A stretch of DNA of 64,000 nt from contig SPDT01000002.1 in NCBI GenBank assembly GCA_008477525.1, forward strand, positions 1,922,001 through 1,986,000. The letters are read 5' to 3'. Both the position numbers and the translations under genes were made by a program. Positions 48,001-60,800 of this stretch are shown here, in pieces; position 1 is the first letter of the stretch, and each line of letters opens with the position of its first letter. The notes beneath the pieces were generated by a model. That model was not told the DNA's origin, searched no databases, and saw only the letters and a list, made by a program, of their open reading frames with translations. The DNA comes from Hypomyces perniciosus (lineage: Eukaryota > Ascomycota > Sordariomycetes > Hypocreales > Hypocreaceae).

Positions 48001-50800
48001 CAGTAATAGCTCTTTTTTAGCTTATTTGTCTGCCTTGTCAATTATATAAATATACTTTTATCCCCTGCCAGTTATAGGGTTAATAAACAGAGTTTAATTA
48101 AATAATTCTTTAGTTAAGCTAGCTTAGTTATATTTATTTAAAGGTTCCTTTAAAGAGGCTATTTTAGCTAGGTTTATAGAAAAGTTCTTAACCCCTTTTA
48201 TTTATATATAATCCCTTTTATTAGCAATTATTTAATCTCTGCCTATAAAGTATATAATATTTATTATTAATCTTTTTACAGGAATTATATTTAACCTTTA
48301 CAGTACCTAGATTTTAAATATCTCCTTATATACTACTTTATTATAAATAATATTAAAGAGTTTAGTTTTATAAATAGTTAGTTTTTAATTAAAGAAGCTA
48401 GGTTTTATCTTTTTCGCAAGTAAAAGCTTAGCAAAACCTTATTTTAAGCTTTAAATAATTTTACTTAAAGCGCTAGTATTTTTTATATATAAATCCTAAT
48501 AATTATAACTGCTATAATAAGTTAAGCTAGGATTAAGGTTTTCCGCAGGTTTATTTAAGCTATTTTTACTGCTGGGTTATATATTATAAACCTATAGCTT
48601 TTATTATAGGTTAACTTAATATAGTTTTAAGGAAAATAGCTTTTATTTATATAATATTAATAATATTTAATATTTATAACTGCCTTTAAGTAATAGATAA
48701 AAAAGGTATTTAGTATATTAGTATAGGGAGGGTTTATTATATTAATATTATTAATAGCGATTAATGAAATAAAAGGTCTTTATTTAAGTATATTGCCGTT
48801 AATAGTAATATAATAGTATTTTCTTTCCCTGGGGTTAATTGCCTTTTTTTTTAAAGGAGCTGAATTGCTAGCTTATTAAACTTTTTTAAATAAAGTGTTT
48901 ATTTAATCTTTAAGCTATAAAGTTATAGTTAACTTTATAGGTTTAGGCTATTATTTTTTTTTTTTTTTTGCCTTTAAGCTTAACTCCGACTTAGATAAAT
49001 CTAATAGGTCCCTAATCTTAAATAATGCTTTATTAAACTTTTAAAAACAGGCTCTTTAAATATTAAGCTTAGCTAGTATTTTATTATAAAAAAATATCTA
49101 GACTTTAATGTAAACTAGATCTTTAAAATCATTAATTTCTTTAATTCTTTTAAAAGCTATTACTAGCTAGAGTAACTTTAATAGTATTACTTTTATAATA
49201 TTATAAGAATATAGTACTACTATTCTTTAATTTCTTTTAGTAAGCTTTTAATAAAAGTATTAATATTAAAGTAATTAATTTATTATAGACTATATTCCTA
49301 TAAGTTTATAGCAATAAAGGTTTTAAAGTTATACTATATATAATTCTAATCGATCTTTATTTTATTATTTATAGTATTATAAAAGCTTTTTTTTTTTTTT
49401 AATTAATGCTTTTTTTAATAAAAATCTAAACTATTTTCTATTCTTTTACCTTTATAAATAATTCTAAATACCTCCTTTAATCCTTAATTAAAATTCCTTC
49501 ATTTTCTATTTTTTACTTATAGTTTTTTAGAAACTAGAATATATTTTTACTATTAAATTTACTTATAAAGTTAATCTTTATTAATAGCTTTATGCCTTAG
49601 ATATTCTTAAAGGCTTAAATAAAAAAAAGGAACTTTTAAAATAATAACTTCCCCTTTTCCGCTAAAAAGCTTAACCTTTCTTTAATTTCGATTATAATAG
49701 ATATAAATATTACTAGTACTAGGTTAAGTATATAATTAAATGATTCTTTAGGTTAGGGGGTTAAGGAAGGGGTTACATTTAGTATTTTAGTAAAAGGAGG
49801 TTATTAGTTTAATCTAGACTTTCTTACTTTAAGTTAAAGTAAATTGTTAGAGTCTCGATTAAATGGTTCTTTAATAAAAGAATGCCCTCTCTCCTATAGA
49901 TTAGAGTTATCCGACTCAAATAACTATCCCTTAAAGGAGTATTCCTCTTTTAGTTAAAAAAAGGATATATTCTTTTAGTAAAGGAGCTATAGCGATATAT
50001 TCCATTAAAGTAAAGAGTTTTTTTTATAAAAAAAAGGTTGCGTTTATCTGTCTAAGATAAAGAAATTAGCTGGTCTTTTAAAGATAGTTTCCTATATTAA
50101 TACTAGTTATAAGATATTAGGTTATTATCCGTTTTATATTTTCTTTAAATATCTTTAATATAAGTAAACATAGCCTATATATTAAAGATTGCGAGAGCAA
50201 TAAAAATAGTGCTTTTATTTAAAGTTAAAGAAAACCTAGCTAAAAATGTCAGTAAAATTAAAATAAAGTCTCTATACCAGGAGATTAAATAATTAATATA
50301 TCCTTTATTGGCCCCCTATAATTATTCTATTTATCAACTTACCTGTTAATAAGTAAAATAAGGGTTATAATAGTGTATTACTAGTTTAGAGGGGCTTAGG
50401 TTATATAATACTAACCCTTTTACCTGTATATTCGCTTTTACAGTAGTAACTGGCCTTTTAGTAATTTTCCCTAGGTTTCTAGTTCTTGATTGGCAGGTAT
50501 TATTAACTAATAGTTTCTTAAGGTTCTGCTCTTTTATTATAGTTTAGTGTATTATGCCCAGGTTAACTAATCTTAATATCTTTTTCGGAAATTATAACTA
50601 AATAACCTACGTTTTTAGAGTTAAGTATTATACTAATCTATATTAAATAGTTGCAGAAGGGGTTTTAGGCTATTTCCTTTAGCTAATTGTCTTGTATTTA
50701 TACTAAGATTTAGTAAAGTTAGCCTATAATTTTATTAATAGTTAAGTAAGGGTAGGTTTTAGTGGCAGTATAAAAATGCCTTTAGTAATAACTTTTTAGG
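42100..50800 (-). pseudogene. Gypsy-1 gag-pol relic
   Basis: On the minus strand the RT catalytic box is at 45786-45797 as F-L-N-N followed by I-I-V, from an ancestral (Y/F)-L-D-D. RNase H follows toward lower coordinates, with a Y-I-P-R-K-E-N-I-I-V-D-A-L-S-like end near 44945-44990, matching the H-x-P-G-x-x-N-x-x-A-D-A-L-S motif of Ty3/Gypsy. Integrase is expected at about 42500-44800 and gag above 47500, by order only. The limits are approximate and stops are frequent. Confidence 0.6.
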
Positions 50801-50841
50801 ATATAATCCCTGAGATTTCCCCCTATTTTGGTTACCAGTTT

Positions 50842-51241
50842 TATTAAGGGGAAATTGGCACTTTAAAAAACATATACAATATATATATATACCTATATAT
50901 AACGACTAGTATTAAGAGCGGGAACCGCGCTCCTGACAGAACTATAAAGCGGCGATAGAGTAATATAAGGATTAAAAGATACTGCAGATTATTTAATTAT
51001 AATGCCAGCAGCTAAAAGTAATTAACGGTTACCTTTATACGCCTTAGCGGCTGTATTTTTATAGGTAGGGTTATATATTGAAGGGGGAAGAAGGTTAATT
51101 ATATTAAATTAAGTCTATCAGTATATCTTTATAGTCTTATACTTTCCTAATCCAGTAGCAGCTTAAATAAGCAGCTAACCTTTCTCGGGTAAGCTAACAA
51201 GAAAAATGCAGGTGTATTAGGTATATTAGCTACCCCGGACA
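50842..51241 (-). mobile_element. Gypsy-1 5' LTR
   Basis: It starts TATTAAGGGGAAATTGGCA (RIP form of the family start) and ends CTACCCCGGACA. 400 bp, the same length as its partner. Confidence 0.85.
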
Positions 51242-51770
51242 AACTCTATACAATGCAGTAATAAGGAAACGACTGAGAGTCTAGTTAGGTTAACAATAAA
51301 TACACAATTAAATTGTAACTAATCTAATAGCTGAAAAGCTATAGAATATCTAGTGTATATGCGGCTGTTTGTAGAAGTGATTGTAGAACAATGCTTTGTC
51401 TTCTATAATAGTCCTCCGACCAAATAATAGGTGTGCAGCGGCAGAATTGGGTTCATAGCCCCATTCCTATTTTCCGCAAAATTCATTTATATAGGAAATC
51501 GGCTAAATCGACTCACGGCTATACAAACAGGAAACTATTTTGGTTAGATTTTTCACAATAGCCATTGTGGCTATTGTATTGACTCTAGGGTAGGCGGGGC
51601 AGCTGGTCCTAGCTTAATTGTTATCGTTAAAGATAACAGAAATTTCCTGACTTACACCAAAGTTCCTCCAGAACTTGGTCCTAGCGTCAGGCCTAATTCC
51701 AGGTCTAGCCAGAATAGGAAGGTTACCTAATTACACTAAAATCCTTACTTTTTAGCCCTCCTTTTTAACA
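51242..51770 (-). mobile_element. Solo Copia LTR, right part
   Basis: It resumes after Gypsy-1 at ACTCTATACAATGCAGTAAT and ends CCTTTTTAACA, followed by ATATT. Mild RIP. Confidence 0.85.
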
Positions 51771-52132
51771 ATATTATTAAAAGACTTTATTTTTACTATA
51801 AAAAAGTAAACTATAGCTTTAATAAATATAATAAAAAGAAACAGTTTAATATATATTAAGGAAATTTATATTAAATATAAAACTAAAATTATTAAATCTA
51901 GCTATATTAGCTATACTTTAGTTTAATAGTCCTTTAAAGCTAATAATAAAATAGCCTTGTAAAATATAATCACTAAACCCTAATAATATATTAATATTAC
52001 CTATAATACCTAGTTTACTTATAAATCTAGGCTGAAAATAATATACCCTCTTTAAGTATTAATAAAGATAATAATAATAGCGCTGCTTTATTAACTTTTA
52101 GCCTACTTTAATTTAGCTAGCTTTACCTATTC

Positions 52133-52209
52133 AAAATTTATTAGACTATAAATCTAGTAAAAGTAAAGCTTTATATAATTTGCATAGATAAGTAACCTTA
52201 TATGCTATA
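52133..52209. repeat. 77-bp direct repeat, RIPped copy
   Basis: It matches 52483-52559 with mostly C/T and G/A differences. The two copies flank the GC-richer segment 52210-52480. Confidence 0.75.
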
Positions 52210-52559
52210 TAATACACCCCCCAGGTACAATAGTCTAGATAAAGCGCCTGTATTCCCTGTAATCCTATATAAAGGGCAGGGCGCAGAGGACTTTTCTGCT
52301 AACTATAACCGTGGCTGCGGTGCCTAGATCTGGTTAAACTAGGACTTTCTTCGGCTTTATTTTAATTCCCCCGAATAAATAGTAGGAACCCTAGTGTATT
52401 TTAATTCCTTTAAGATAGAATCGAACTTGCAACCTGGAGCTATGTCGGATAATTTCGCGCAAAACAAGACCAGGCTCATAACTATTAGACCATAAATCCA
52501 GCAAAAGTAAAGCTCCATACAATTTGCATAGATAAGTGACCTTATATACTATATAATAA
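52210..52559 (-). mobile_element. tRNA-like / SINE-like segment, tentative
   Basis: A GC-richer island inside Gypsy-2. On the minus strand TGGTCTAATAGTT (52480-52492) resembles a Pol III A box, and GTTCGATTC (52418-52426) a B box, in the right order and spacing for a tRNA-derived promoter. The T-stem does not pair well, so a functional tRNA is unlikely. A 77-bp direct repeat brackets it (52133-52209 and 52483-52559). It may be a SINE insertion or a partial tandem copy. Confidence 0.35.
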
Positions 52560-55500
52560 AATTTAAACTTAACTTATAAACTAAAAAAAAGATTAACTTT
52601 TACTAAAAGTTATAAGTAAACGTTAACTATAAATAAACCTATTATTTTAAAATAAATTTACTATTATCTTTTTAATTAAAAACCTTTTAGGTTTGAATTA
52701 ATAAATAGTAAATCCCTTTTAATATAAACTATACTATTCTTTATATATAATACCTATATTAATATAAAAGCTTTAATAGATAATAGCTATATACTTTAAG
52801 CTTTTATTAACTGCACTTTTATTAAATAATTTGATATTATTACTTAATAACTATTATTTATTGAAAACCTTTTATTTATTAATAAAAGTATAGTTAATAA
52901 AATTTTAAACTTTTTTATTATATAAAGTATAATTAACTTTTATAAAAAGCTTTATCTTTTTTTATTATAAATATCTTTAATAATATATTTATACTCTTTA
53001 GCCTTTTATAGCTAAAAAAATATAACTTTAATATTAACTAAGAAAAATTAAGTATTACTTTTAAATCCTATTACTATTATAACTATTATCTTTTAAAAAA
53101 TATAACTAGCTTTATATAAGTTTTAATAGTAGTTAAAATAAAAAATAACTTTATTAAAGCTAATATAAAGAATATATATTATTAGCAATTAATAGTTAAA
53201 GATACTTTAAATAAACTAAAGCTTAACTTAATTAAATAAAAAACTATATTATATTAATAACTTTTAATTAAAAATACTTTAAAGAAAATAGACTTTAATT
53301 TAATTAAAAAAAAGCCTTTAAACTATATATTTTATAGACTTTAATATTAAATTAAAACTATTATATAATTTTTAGATATAATAGAATTAATAATAAAGAA
53401 ATAGAAATATAAATAATCCTAAAGTAAATATATATAAAGCTACTGTTTACTTTTATAATCTATAGTTAATAATAATAATAAAAACCTTTATTAAAGCTAT
53501 TACTATTACTTTATAATATATTATTTCCGCGAAACTAAACTAAAGCTTAATATCAGGAAATATACTTAAATATAGCAGATATATAAATAATAGCAGCTAT
53601 AAACTTTATTACTTTCTATTATTAACTATATATTTATATAATAAAAGTAACCTAAAACGAGATTAATTAAGCTATTAAAACTAAATAACTAGCGCTTATT
53701 ATTTTACTAAAACTCTTAAATAAGATTTTTTTAATAGATATTTATAACATAGGGAGACTATATTAAGGCAAAAATAGTATTATTTAAAAAAATACATAAC
53801 TTTATTAATAAATACTATACCTTAATATAACTAAAAAAGATTATAACTGCTAATATAAAGAAGCTTATAGCAGGAAAGCTTAAATTTAATAAATTCAAGA
53901 TTTTTAAAAAAAAACTGCTATTTTAGCTATATAACTTATATAATACTTTCCTACTAAAAACAGTAAATAAGCTTCCTTTATAATAAGCCTAAGACTATAA
54001 AATTAAAATACTGCTAGGAAAAGACCTTTTATATTAAAAGAATAAGCTATTTTTATTTAATAAACTGCAGGTAATAAAAATATAGTTAAATAATAATTTA
54101 GCAAAAAGATTTATTTATAAATCGCGAATATAATATACTACTCCCCTCTTTTTAACTATAAAATTAAAAGGCAGTATTTATATTTATTAAAACCATTAAA
54201 GCTTAAATAATATTACTATTAAAAATTAATATTTATTACTATTAATTTAGGAAACTTTTAATACTTTAAGCTATATAAAAGTATATATAAAATTTAATAT
54301 TATTATTATATTTAATACCCTTTATATTACTTAAAAGGATATATAAAAAATAATATTTATTATAAAGTTAAGCCTTTTTAAAATATTAATTATACCTCTA
54401 CCCCTTTATAATATACCTACTATATTTTAATATTATATTAACTATACTTTTTATTACCTTTTTAACTGCATTTATATAATATACTTTAATAATATTTTTA
54501 TATATTTACTAAACTAAAAGGAATATTAAAAATATATATATAAAGTAATAGCCTGCCTTTAAAATATTAGCCTTTAAATTAATATTATTAAATGTAAGTT
54601 TAAGATTATAAAAATAAAATACTTTAGCTTAATTATTACTTTAAAAGGACTAGAAATAAATCTTAAAAAAGTTACGGCTATACTAAACTAGTAATTACTT
54701 AAAAAAGTAAAAGACTTATAAAAGTTTTTTAGCTTTATAAATTTCTATTGCTATTTTATTTAAAGATACTTTAAAATAGCTGTATTATTAAATAAACTCT
54801 TAAAAAAGGATCAACTATATACTTAAGGAAAGAAATAGTAGGACGCCTTTAATTTAATTAAATATACCTTTAAATTAACTTTAATCCTAGCCCTTTTTAA
54901 CTATAATAAGTAAACAGTCTTTAAGATTAACGCCTTTAACTAGGTATTAAGTAGTATCTTGTTATAGTATAATAAAAAGGGTATTCTATGCCTTATTATA
55001 TTCTTTTCCGTAAAGTATAACGCTTAAAAATGCACTTATAAAATATATAATAAAGAACTTTTAGCTATTATTAAAGTAATAAAAGAATAGTATTTAAAAT
55101 TATAAAGCTTATAAGAGTTTAATATTATTATAGACTATAAAAACTTTAAATACTTTATTTTAATTAAAGCCTTAAATTAGCGATAAGTTTAATAGTTTAA
55201 ATTCCTCTTTAACTTTAATTTCCGCATTATTTACTAACCTAGCTTTAAAGCTGTAAAGCTTAATGCTTTAAGTAGAAAAGTTAAAGACAGGCCCGCGAAA
55301 TTAAACCCTTTTAATACCTAAATTAAAAATAGGTAATATATTATCTTTCTATAAAGTTCTTTTAGCTTTAAAGCTTAGGCAATATTTTAGGAAAAAATCT
55401 TTTTAAATATAAAATTATCTATAAAGGCTGCCTTTATAGCTATAATAATACCTATAAAAGATAAATTAATTAATAACTTAATTATTATAGTATATAAATA

Positions 55501-57222
55501 AAATACTATAGTAAAAGAAATAGTAATTGCGCTTTAAGACCCTAATATTTACTAATAGCTAAAATAGCTTTATAAAGAACTTTAGATTACAATAAATAAT
55601 TGCTGAGTAATAAATAGTAGAATCTATTACTAAAAGCGGCTTTTTATTCCCTTTAATAATAAGCTTTATATATAAATCCTATTTAGAAACTATTTAAACA
55701 GCTTAACTGGATACTCAGGCAGGTTTAAAACTCTAAACCTTATTAGCTGGATATATTAATAGCTATAGATTTTAAAAGATACTAAAGTATTTATATAAGC
55801 CTGCAAACTATATATTAAAATAAAGGCTTTGCGATGTTTATTATAAGGTTTCCTTTAACGATTATTAATCCTATTTTATATATAATTAAATATCTTTATT
55901 AACTATATTATACTACTGCCTAAATCTTACTACTATAATCCTATTTATAAATATTTATTAATAATAGTTTACTGCTTTATAAAAATATATTATTTTATAT
56001 ATATTACTTTATTATTAGTAAAAGAGCTAGCTAATATATTTATTAATAAGATTTACTGCCTTTATAGTCTCTTTAATAATATTATATTACACTGTAATAT
56101 ATAATTTATATTAGAATTCTAGAAATAACTTTTAAAGGAATTAAAACTTATATTAAAATAATTAATAGCCTTTTACTTTAAAACTAATAGTTAGATTAAA
56201 AGAATTAATATAAGTATAAAATAATACCTAAAAGCTTTTATTAACCTTTACTAAAATAACTAGATCTATTAGCTTTTATTAACTGAATTTACTGTAAATA
56301 ATATAATATTTAAAACTATTAGTATATTATTATTTTTCGCTAATTATTTTTTTAACCCTTACTTAAAGATAAAGCCTTTATAGCCATACCTGCTAAACCT
56401 TTCTGCAGTAAAGAAAAAAGAGTTTTTTTATACTAATACTATTACTAAGCAGTTTAAATATATTATTATATAGTTAAAGGCTTTCGCTAAAGCTTTTAAA
56501 AGAAAATATAAAGAAACATAAATATATAAAGGGAGGCATTACTAGTTTATACTATAAAACAGGAAGTCTTTATTAATATATAAAATATAAAGATTAACTA
56601 GTTAATAAAAAAGCTAGATAATAAATAAGTAAAACTTTATATAATAATAAAAGTATATCTATAAGCTTATACTATTAGTTTATTAAAAGGTATAAAGATT
56701 TTCCTAGTTTTATATAACTCTTTTTTTTAACTTAAAATAGCTACTTTACTACACTTTAGGTAAAATATAATTAATAAAGCTAAGTTAAACAATATTTAAA
56801 ACAAAGTATAAGAAAAATAAAAGTTTAAAGTGCTTTTAGATTATTATAATAATAATAGATTCTATTACTTTATTAAATAAAAATACTATACTACTATATA
56901 GCAGCCAGCTAAAGACTTATAAAGCTAAAAAAGGGTAATATAAAACTTTTATAAAAACAACCTAGAAAAGCTAGGCCTATTATAATAGGCATTTAAAGGA
57001 ATTATAAAAAAGGAATAGGAGGAAATAGCTGGAAAAAACTAATACCTATAGAGCGCTAATTAAAGACTATACTTTATTAAAGCCTATAACTAAACTATAT
57101 ATTACTAATACTAAAAACTATATAATTCACTTTCTTTACCTTTATATTGGAAGTATTAAAATAGATTACCTAGAATTTTAATTTATATAAGTAATATAGC
57201 TATTTGCGGCTAAATAATGTAA
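52560..57222 (+). pseudogene. Gypsy-2 pol relic
   Basis: The plus-strand RT is recognisable in RIP-corrupted form. A T-F-Q-Y-Y-I-N-D-T-F-like block precedes Y-F-N-N at 54482-54493 followed by I-F-I-Y, from ancestral Y-L-D-D-I-L-I-Y. RNase H and integrase follow toward 57200 by order. Stops are TAA/TAG throughout. Confidence 0.65.
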
Positions 57223-57238
57223 TAAAGAGGGGGGGTAT

Positions 57239-57410
57239 TATTATAGCATTAACTATAACGCGATATTAACGCCCTGTTACATGAGCTCCAGTTATATAAC
57301 TAGGCCCCAACGCGTTCCTAGCTATAGCTTTCTATAAAGCCTTAAGGCTTTCTCGCTCTCTACGGCACAATAATAATATTTGCCTTAACCTGCCTTTCTA
57401 TACCATAATA
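57239..57410 (+). mobile_element. Gypsy-2 3' LTR, heavily RIPped
   Basis: It starts TATTATAGCATTAACTATAA and ends CCATAATA, followed by AACAC. Same length as the 5' LTR, but AT-shifted. Confidence 0.85.
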
Positions 57411-57415
57411 AACAC

Positions 57416-57836
57416 TTATTAAATTAGTATTGTATATTAAGTGCTGCCTTTAAAAAAGTAGTCTATCGCCTTTAATTATATCTTCTTTTATTATATACTT
57501 ATATATAGTTATATTATAAAATATAAAGAAAAAAGTAATAGAAAGCTATTTAATTTATAAATATTCTTATTCCTGCCTTAATTATAAAAGAAATAATAAA
57601 GTAATATTAAAGTAACTGCTATTACTCCTACCCTTTAGTTTCTGCCTTTATTTTTGTATTTAAGTCCTTTAAATTCCTTTATGTTTAATATAATAAGGAC
57701 TTTAATTTTTTATTTTTAAATACTCTTTTATATAACCTATTAATTAATCTTAACTTTACTCTCTTTTATAATAGTTTAGGCAAGGGGTTTAGTAATTATA
57801 AATTACTAGGCTTTATTTCTTTTAATTAATTATAGT
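57416..57836. other. AT-rich spacer between Gypsy-2 and Copia-2
   Basis: Before the Gypsy-2 insertion this joined 37380-37707. No gene, LTR or repeat recognised. Confidence 0.55.
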
Positions 57837-60800
57837 TGTTAAAAAGGAGGGCTAAAAAGTAAGGATTTCTGTATAATTGGGTAACCTTCCTATTCCGGCT
57901 AGACCCGGTATTAGGCCCGACGCTAGGACCAAGTTCTGGAGGAACTTCGGTATAAGTTAGGAAATTTCTGTTATCTTTAACACTAATAATTAAGCTAGGA
58001 CCAGCTACCCCGCCTACCCTAGACTCAATACAATAGCCATAATGACTATTGTAACAAATCTGACTAAAATGGTTTCCTGTTTATATAGCTGTAAATCGAT
58101 TTGGCCGATTTCTTATATAAATAAATTTTGCGGAAAATAAAAATGCAGCTATAAACCTAATTCTGTCGCTATACACCTATTATTCAGTTAAAGGACTATT
58201 ATAAAAGATAAAGCTATTATTTATACAATTTACTTCTATATTAACTGTATATATATTATATATTCTATAGCTATTAGCTATTAAATTATTTATTTATTAT
58301 TAACTTAACTAAACTTTTAGTTATTTCTTCATTGCTGTATTATATACAGCTTCTTTAAAGCTATATATAAATAAGGTTTAGTATAACTTTTTTATTTTAA
58401 TAGTTTATAAGCCTAGGAGAGTTTTCCTTAGGTCTCTATTAGTGGAATTCTCTAGTAGTTACAGCACTTTACCTAGCGCTATTACAGCCTTTATAGTCGG
58501 TTTTTATAGTATTTATCTTAATGCTTATATAAGTATTATTTTCAGGATTTTGGCTACTAGAAGCTATTCCTAGGCTTTTACTGTAAATACTATTACAGTT
58601 ATAGTAATACTACTACTATTTTTACTATTTTAGTGATTTTTACTATATACTTTATAATATATTTCCTATTTTTATAGGATATAAGTCTGATATTAGTAGT
58701 ATAAGTCGACCTATAAAGGCTCCTAGCAGCCTTATTTCCTTAATTAAGGATAATAGCTTTCCTTACTAGTAAAAGGATTTATTTATTTAGGTATAGAATA
58801 TAGAATAAAAGCGTTAGGTATAAAAGGCTTTTACTAGGATAGTTAAAGTATAGTTAAAGGGTTAAAATAATACTATAACTTAATTTAATAACACTTTAAT
58901 TAGCCTAGCTGCTGCGATTTTAGGTCTTTAATCTTAATAAACTACTAGTTTAATAGAAATTAATCTTATAGCCCCTATACTAGTATTAATATAAGCCTTT
59001 ACTTTTATTCCTATACTAATCTAGGTTCTATTTTTATTTATTCCTTAACCCTAAACCACTATTTCTACATTAAATAATAGTTTTATTAAAGAGGTATTAA
59101 AAAAGGTTTATAGCTTTCTAGAAAACTATAAGTTAATAGGTTTTAATAACTTTAATTAATAGAAATAGTCTTTAAATATTATATTAAAGGCTATAGATTA
59201 CTATACTTTTATAAAAAATCCTATAGTTACTAATTCTTTATTTAATTTAAAATAAGCCCTATTACTTATACTAATTAAAGATAGTTTAATAGCTATTCCT
59301 ATTGCAACTATTACTTAGATTTAAAGCCTAAAAGAAACATTTTTAGTATAAAAGAAATAATATAGTTACTTTAATACTCTATAAAAAGATTCCCTTTATA
59401 GGGAATTTCATTTATTAAATTATAGTAATTATAAAGGATCTTTAGCTAAATTTAATACTATTTTTAACAGCTTATTAGCTAAGCTAGCTATTTTAAAGGT
59501 TAATATTAATATACTAGATTAAGTAAATTAATATTTGAATTCCTTAAAAAAGATTTATTTTTAATGGGCTGAAAGAATTAAAGGAACTATTTGATCTAGT
59601 AGAGCTATTAGGCAATCTACTAAAGGTTTTAATATTTAGTTTCTTATAGCAGATATATTAAAAGAAACTAGGAATCTATCTTTAACTGCATATAAAGTTA
59701 ATAAAGCCTTAGGCCCTTTTAAGTCCTTTAAAGATTACAAGCTAGCTTTTAATTCTAATAAAAGGAAAAGAAATTAAAAGAATCAAGGAAATTAAAAGAA
59801 TTAAAAGAATTAAAACTAAAACCAGAAACAAGCTATAGAGGATACTGCTTTTACCAGTATATATTATTTAATTACTACAGGGTATAGCTTAAAAGAGCTA
59901 TTAAAAGAGTCTTTTACTAAATCTATTACTAGTTTAAATAATAATCTAGACCTTTTATAAACCTTAAACGCTAAAAAAGGTAAAAAGCCTTTTAAGCCTT
60001 CTAAATCTTTTAAAAAACCTAAACCCCCTAGACTTCCTATTTAGGATAATCTATTATATAATACTAGATTTATAGTTGATATAGTTAATTCTAGGAAATG
60101 GTTTATAGACTATAGATATAATAATAGGGACCTAAATATTATTTATATTAGCGGGGGCCCTATTACCTTTAAGGGAATAGGTATAGCTTTTTTTAATATC
60201 TTTAATAAAAATAATAACTATAAAAAGATAAAATTATTAAATACCCTTTATTACCTATAGCTAAATATTAACCTTATAAATAGTTTAAAGTATTATTAAG
60301 TTAAAGGATATATTTAATATAATACTCTTTTTATTAAATTTATATAATTAATAAAGCTATTAAATCCTTTAAAATATAGTTTTTTCTTTACAATTAAAAA
60401 TATACTATACTATATAGCTATATAAATAGCTATAGAGCTTATAGCTTTATATAAGTTTAAATTCCTATTATTTATAAAGAAATAGTTAAAGAATATATAG
60501 CTATTTTAAAAGTAATAGCTTTAAAGAAAAAAGAATAAACTAAATCTAATCCTAGGCTTATAAAAAAAAGTAATTTTAAAGGAAAAGATCTCCTTAAACT
60601 CCGTGAAACCTTAAGCGAAGTAAAAGAATAGGGGCCTTATATACCTTTATTACCTAAAGAAATAAAAGGGAATAAGCCTATAAAGGATACCATTATATAG
60701 GAAAGGCCTTATATACTTAAAGAATCCTTAATTATTAAAGATTTAAAAGTTATTAAGCTATTTAAATTAAAGGGAGAGACTATTACTAGTCTTAACTATA

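Larger units (their letters stand above)
39138..51241 (-). mobile_element. Gypsy-1, 12.1-kb Ty3/Gypsy element on the minus strand
   Basis: 400-bp LTRs (39138-39537 and 50842-51241), related to the clean solo LTR at 29312. In element sense a polypurine tract TATAGGGAGGGTT abuts the left LTR (39538-39550), and TGGTAACC follows the right LTR after a short gap (50832-50839), a possible primer site. Pol reads on the minus strand. The internal region, 11.3 kb, is unusually long and includes about 2.5 kb beyond pol. Heavily RIPped. Confidence 0.82.
37708..57410 (+). mobile_element. Gypsy-2, Ty3/Gypsy element with nested insertions
   Basis: Two 172-bp LTRs (37708-37879 and 57239-57410) have perfect 5-bp duplications AACAC at 37703-37707 and 57411-57415. 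Removing the nested block 39079-51775 leaves about 7.0 kb. A polypurine tract AAAGAGGGGGGGTAT lies at 57224-57238. The first 24 positions of the two LTRs differ at ten, all C-to-T or G-to-A in the 3' copy. Pol is on the plus strand. Confidence 0.88.

Noticed and set aside
52418..52492. Functional tRNA gene
   Set aside because: A and B boxes are present, but the T-stem does not pair and no acceptor stem could be drawn.
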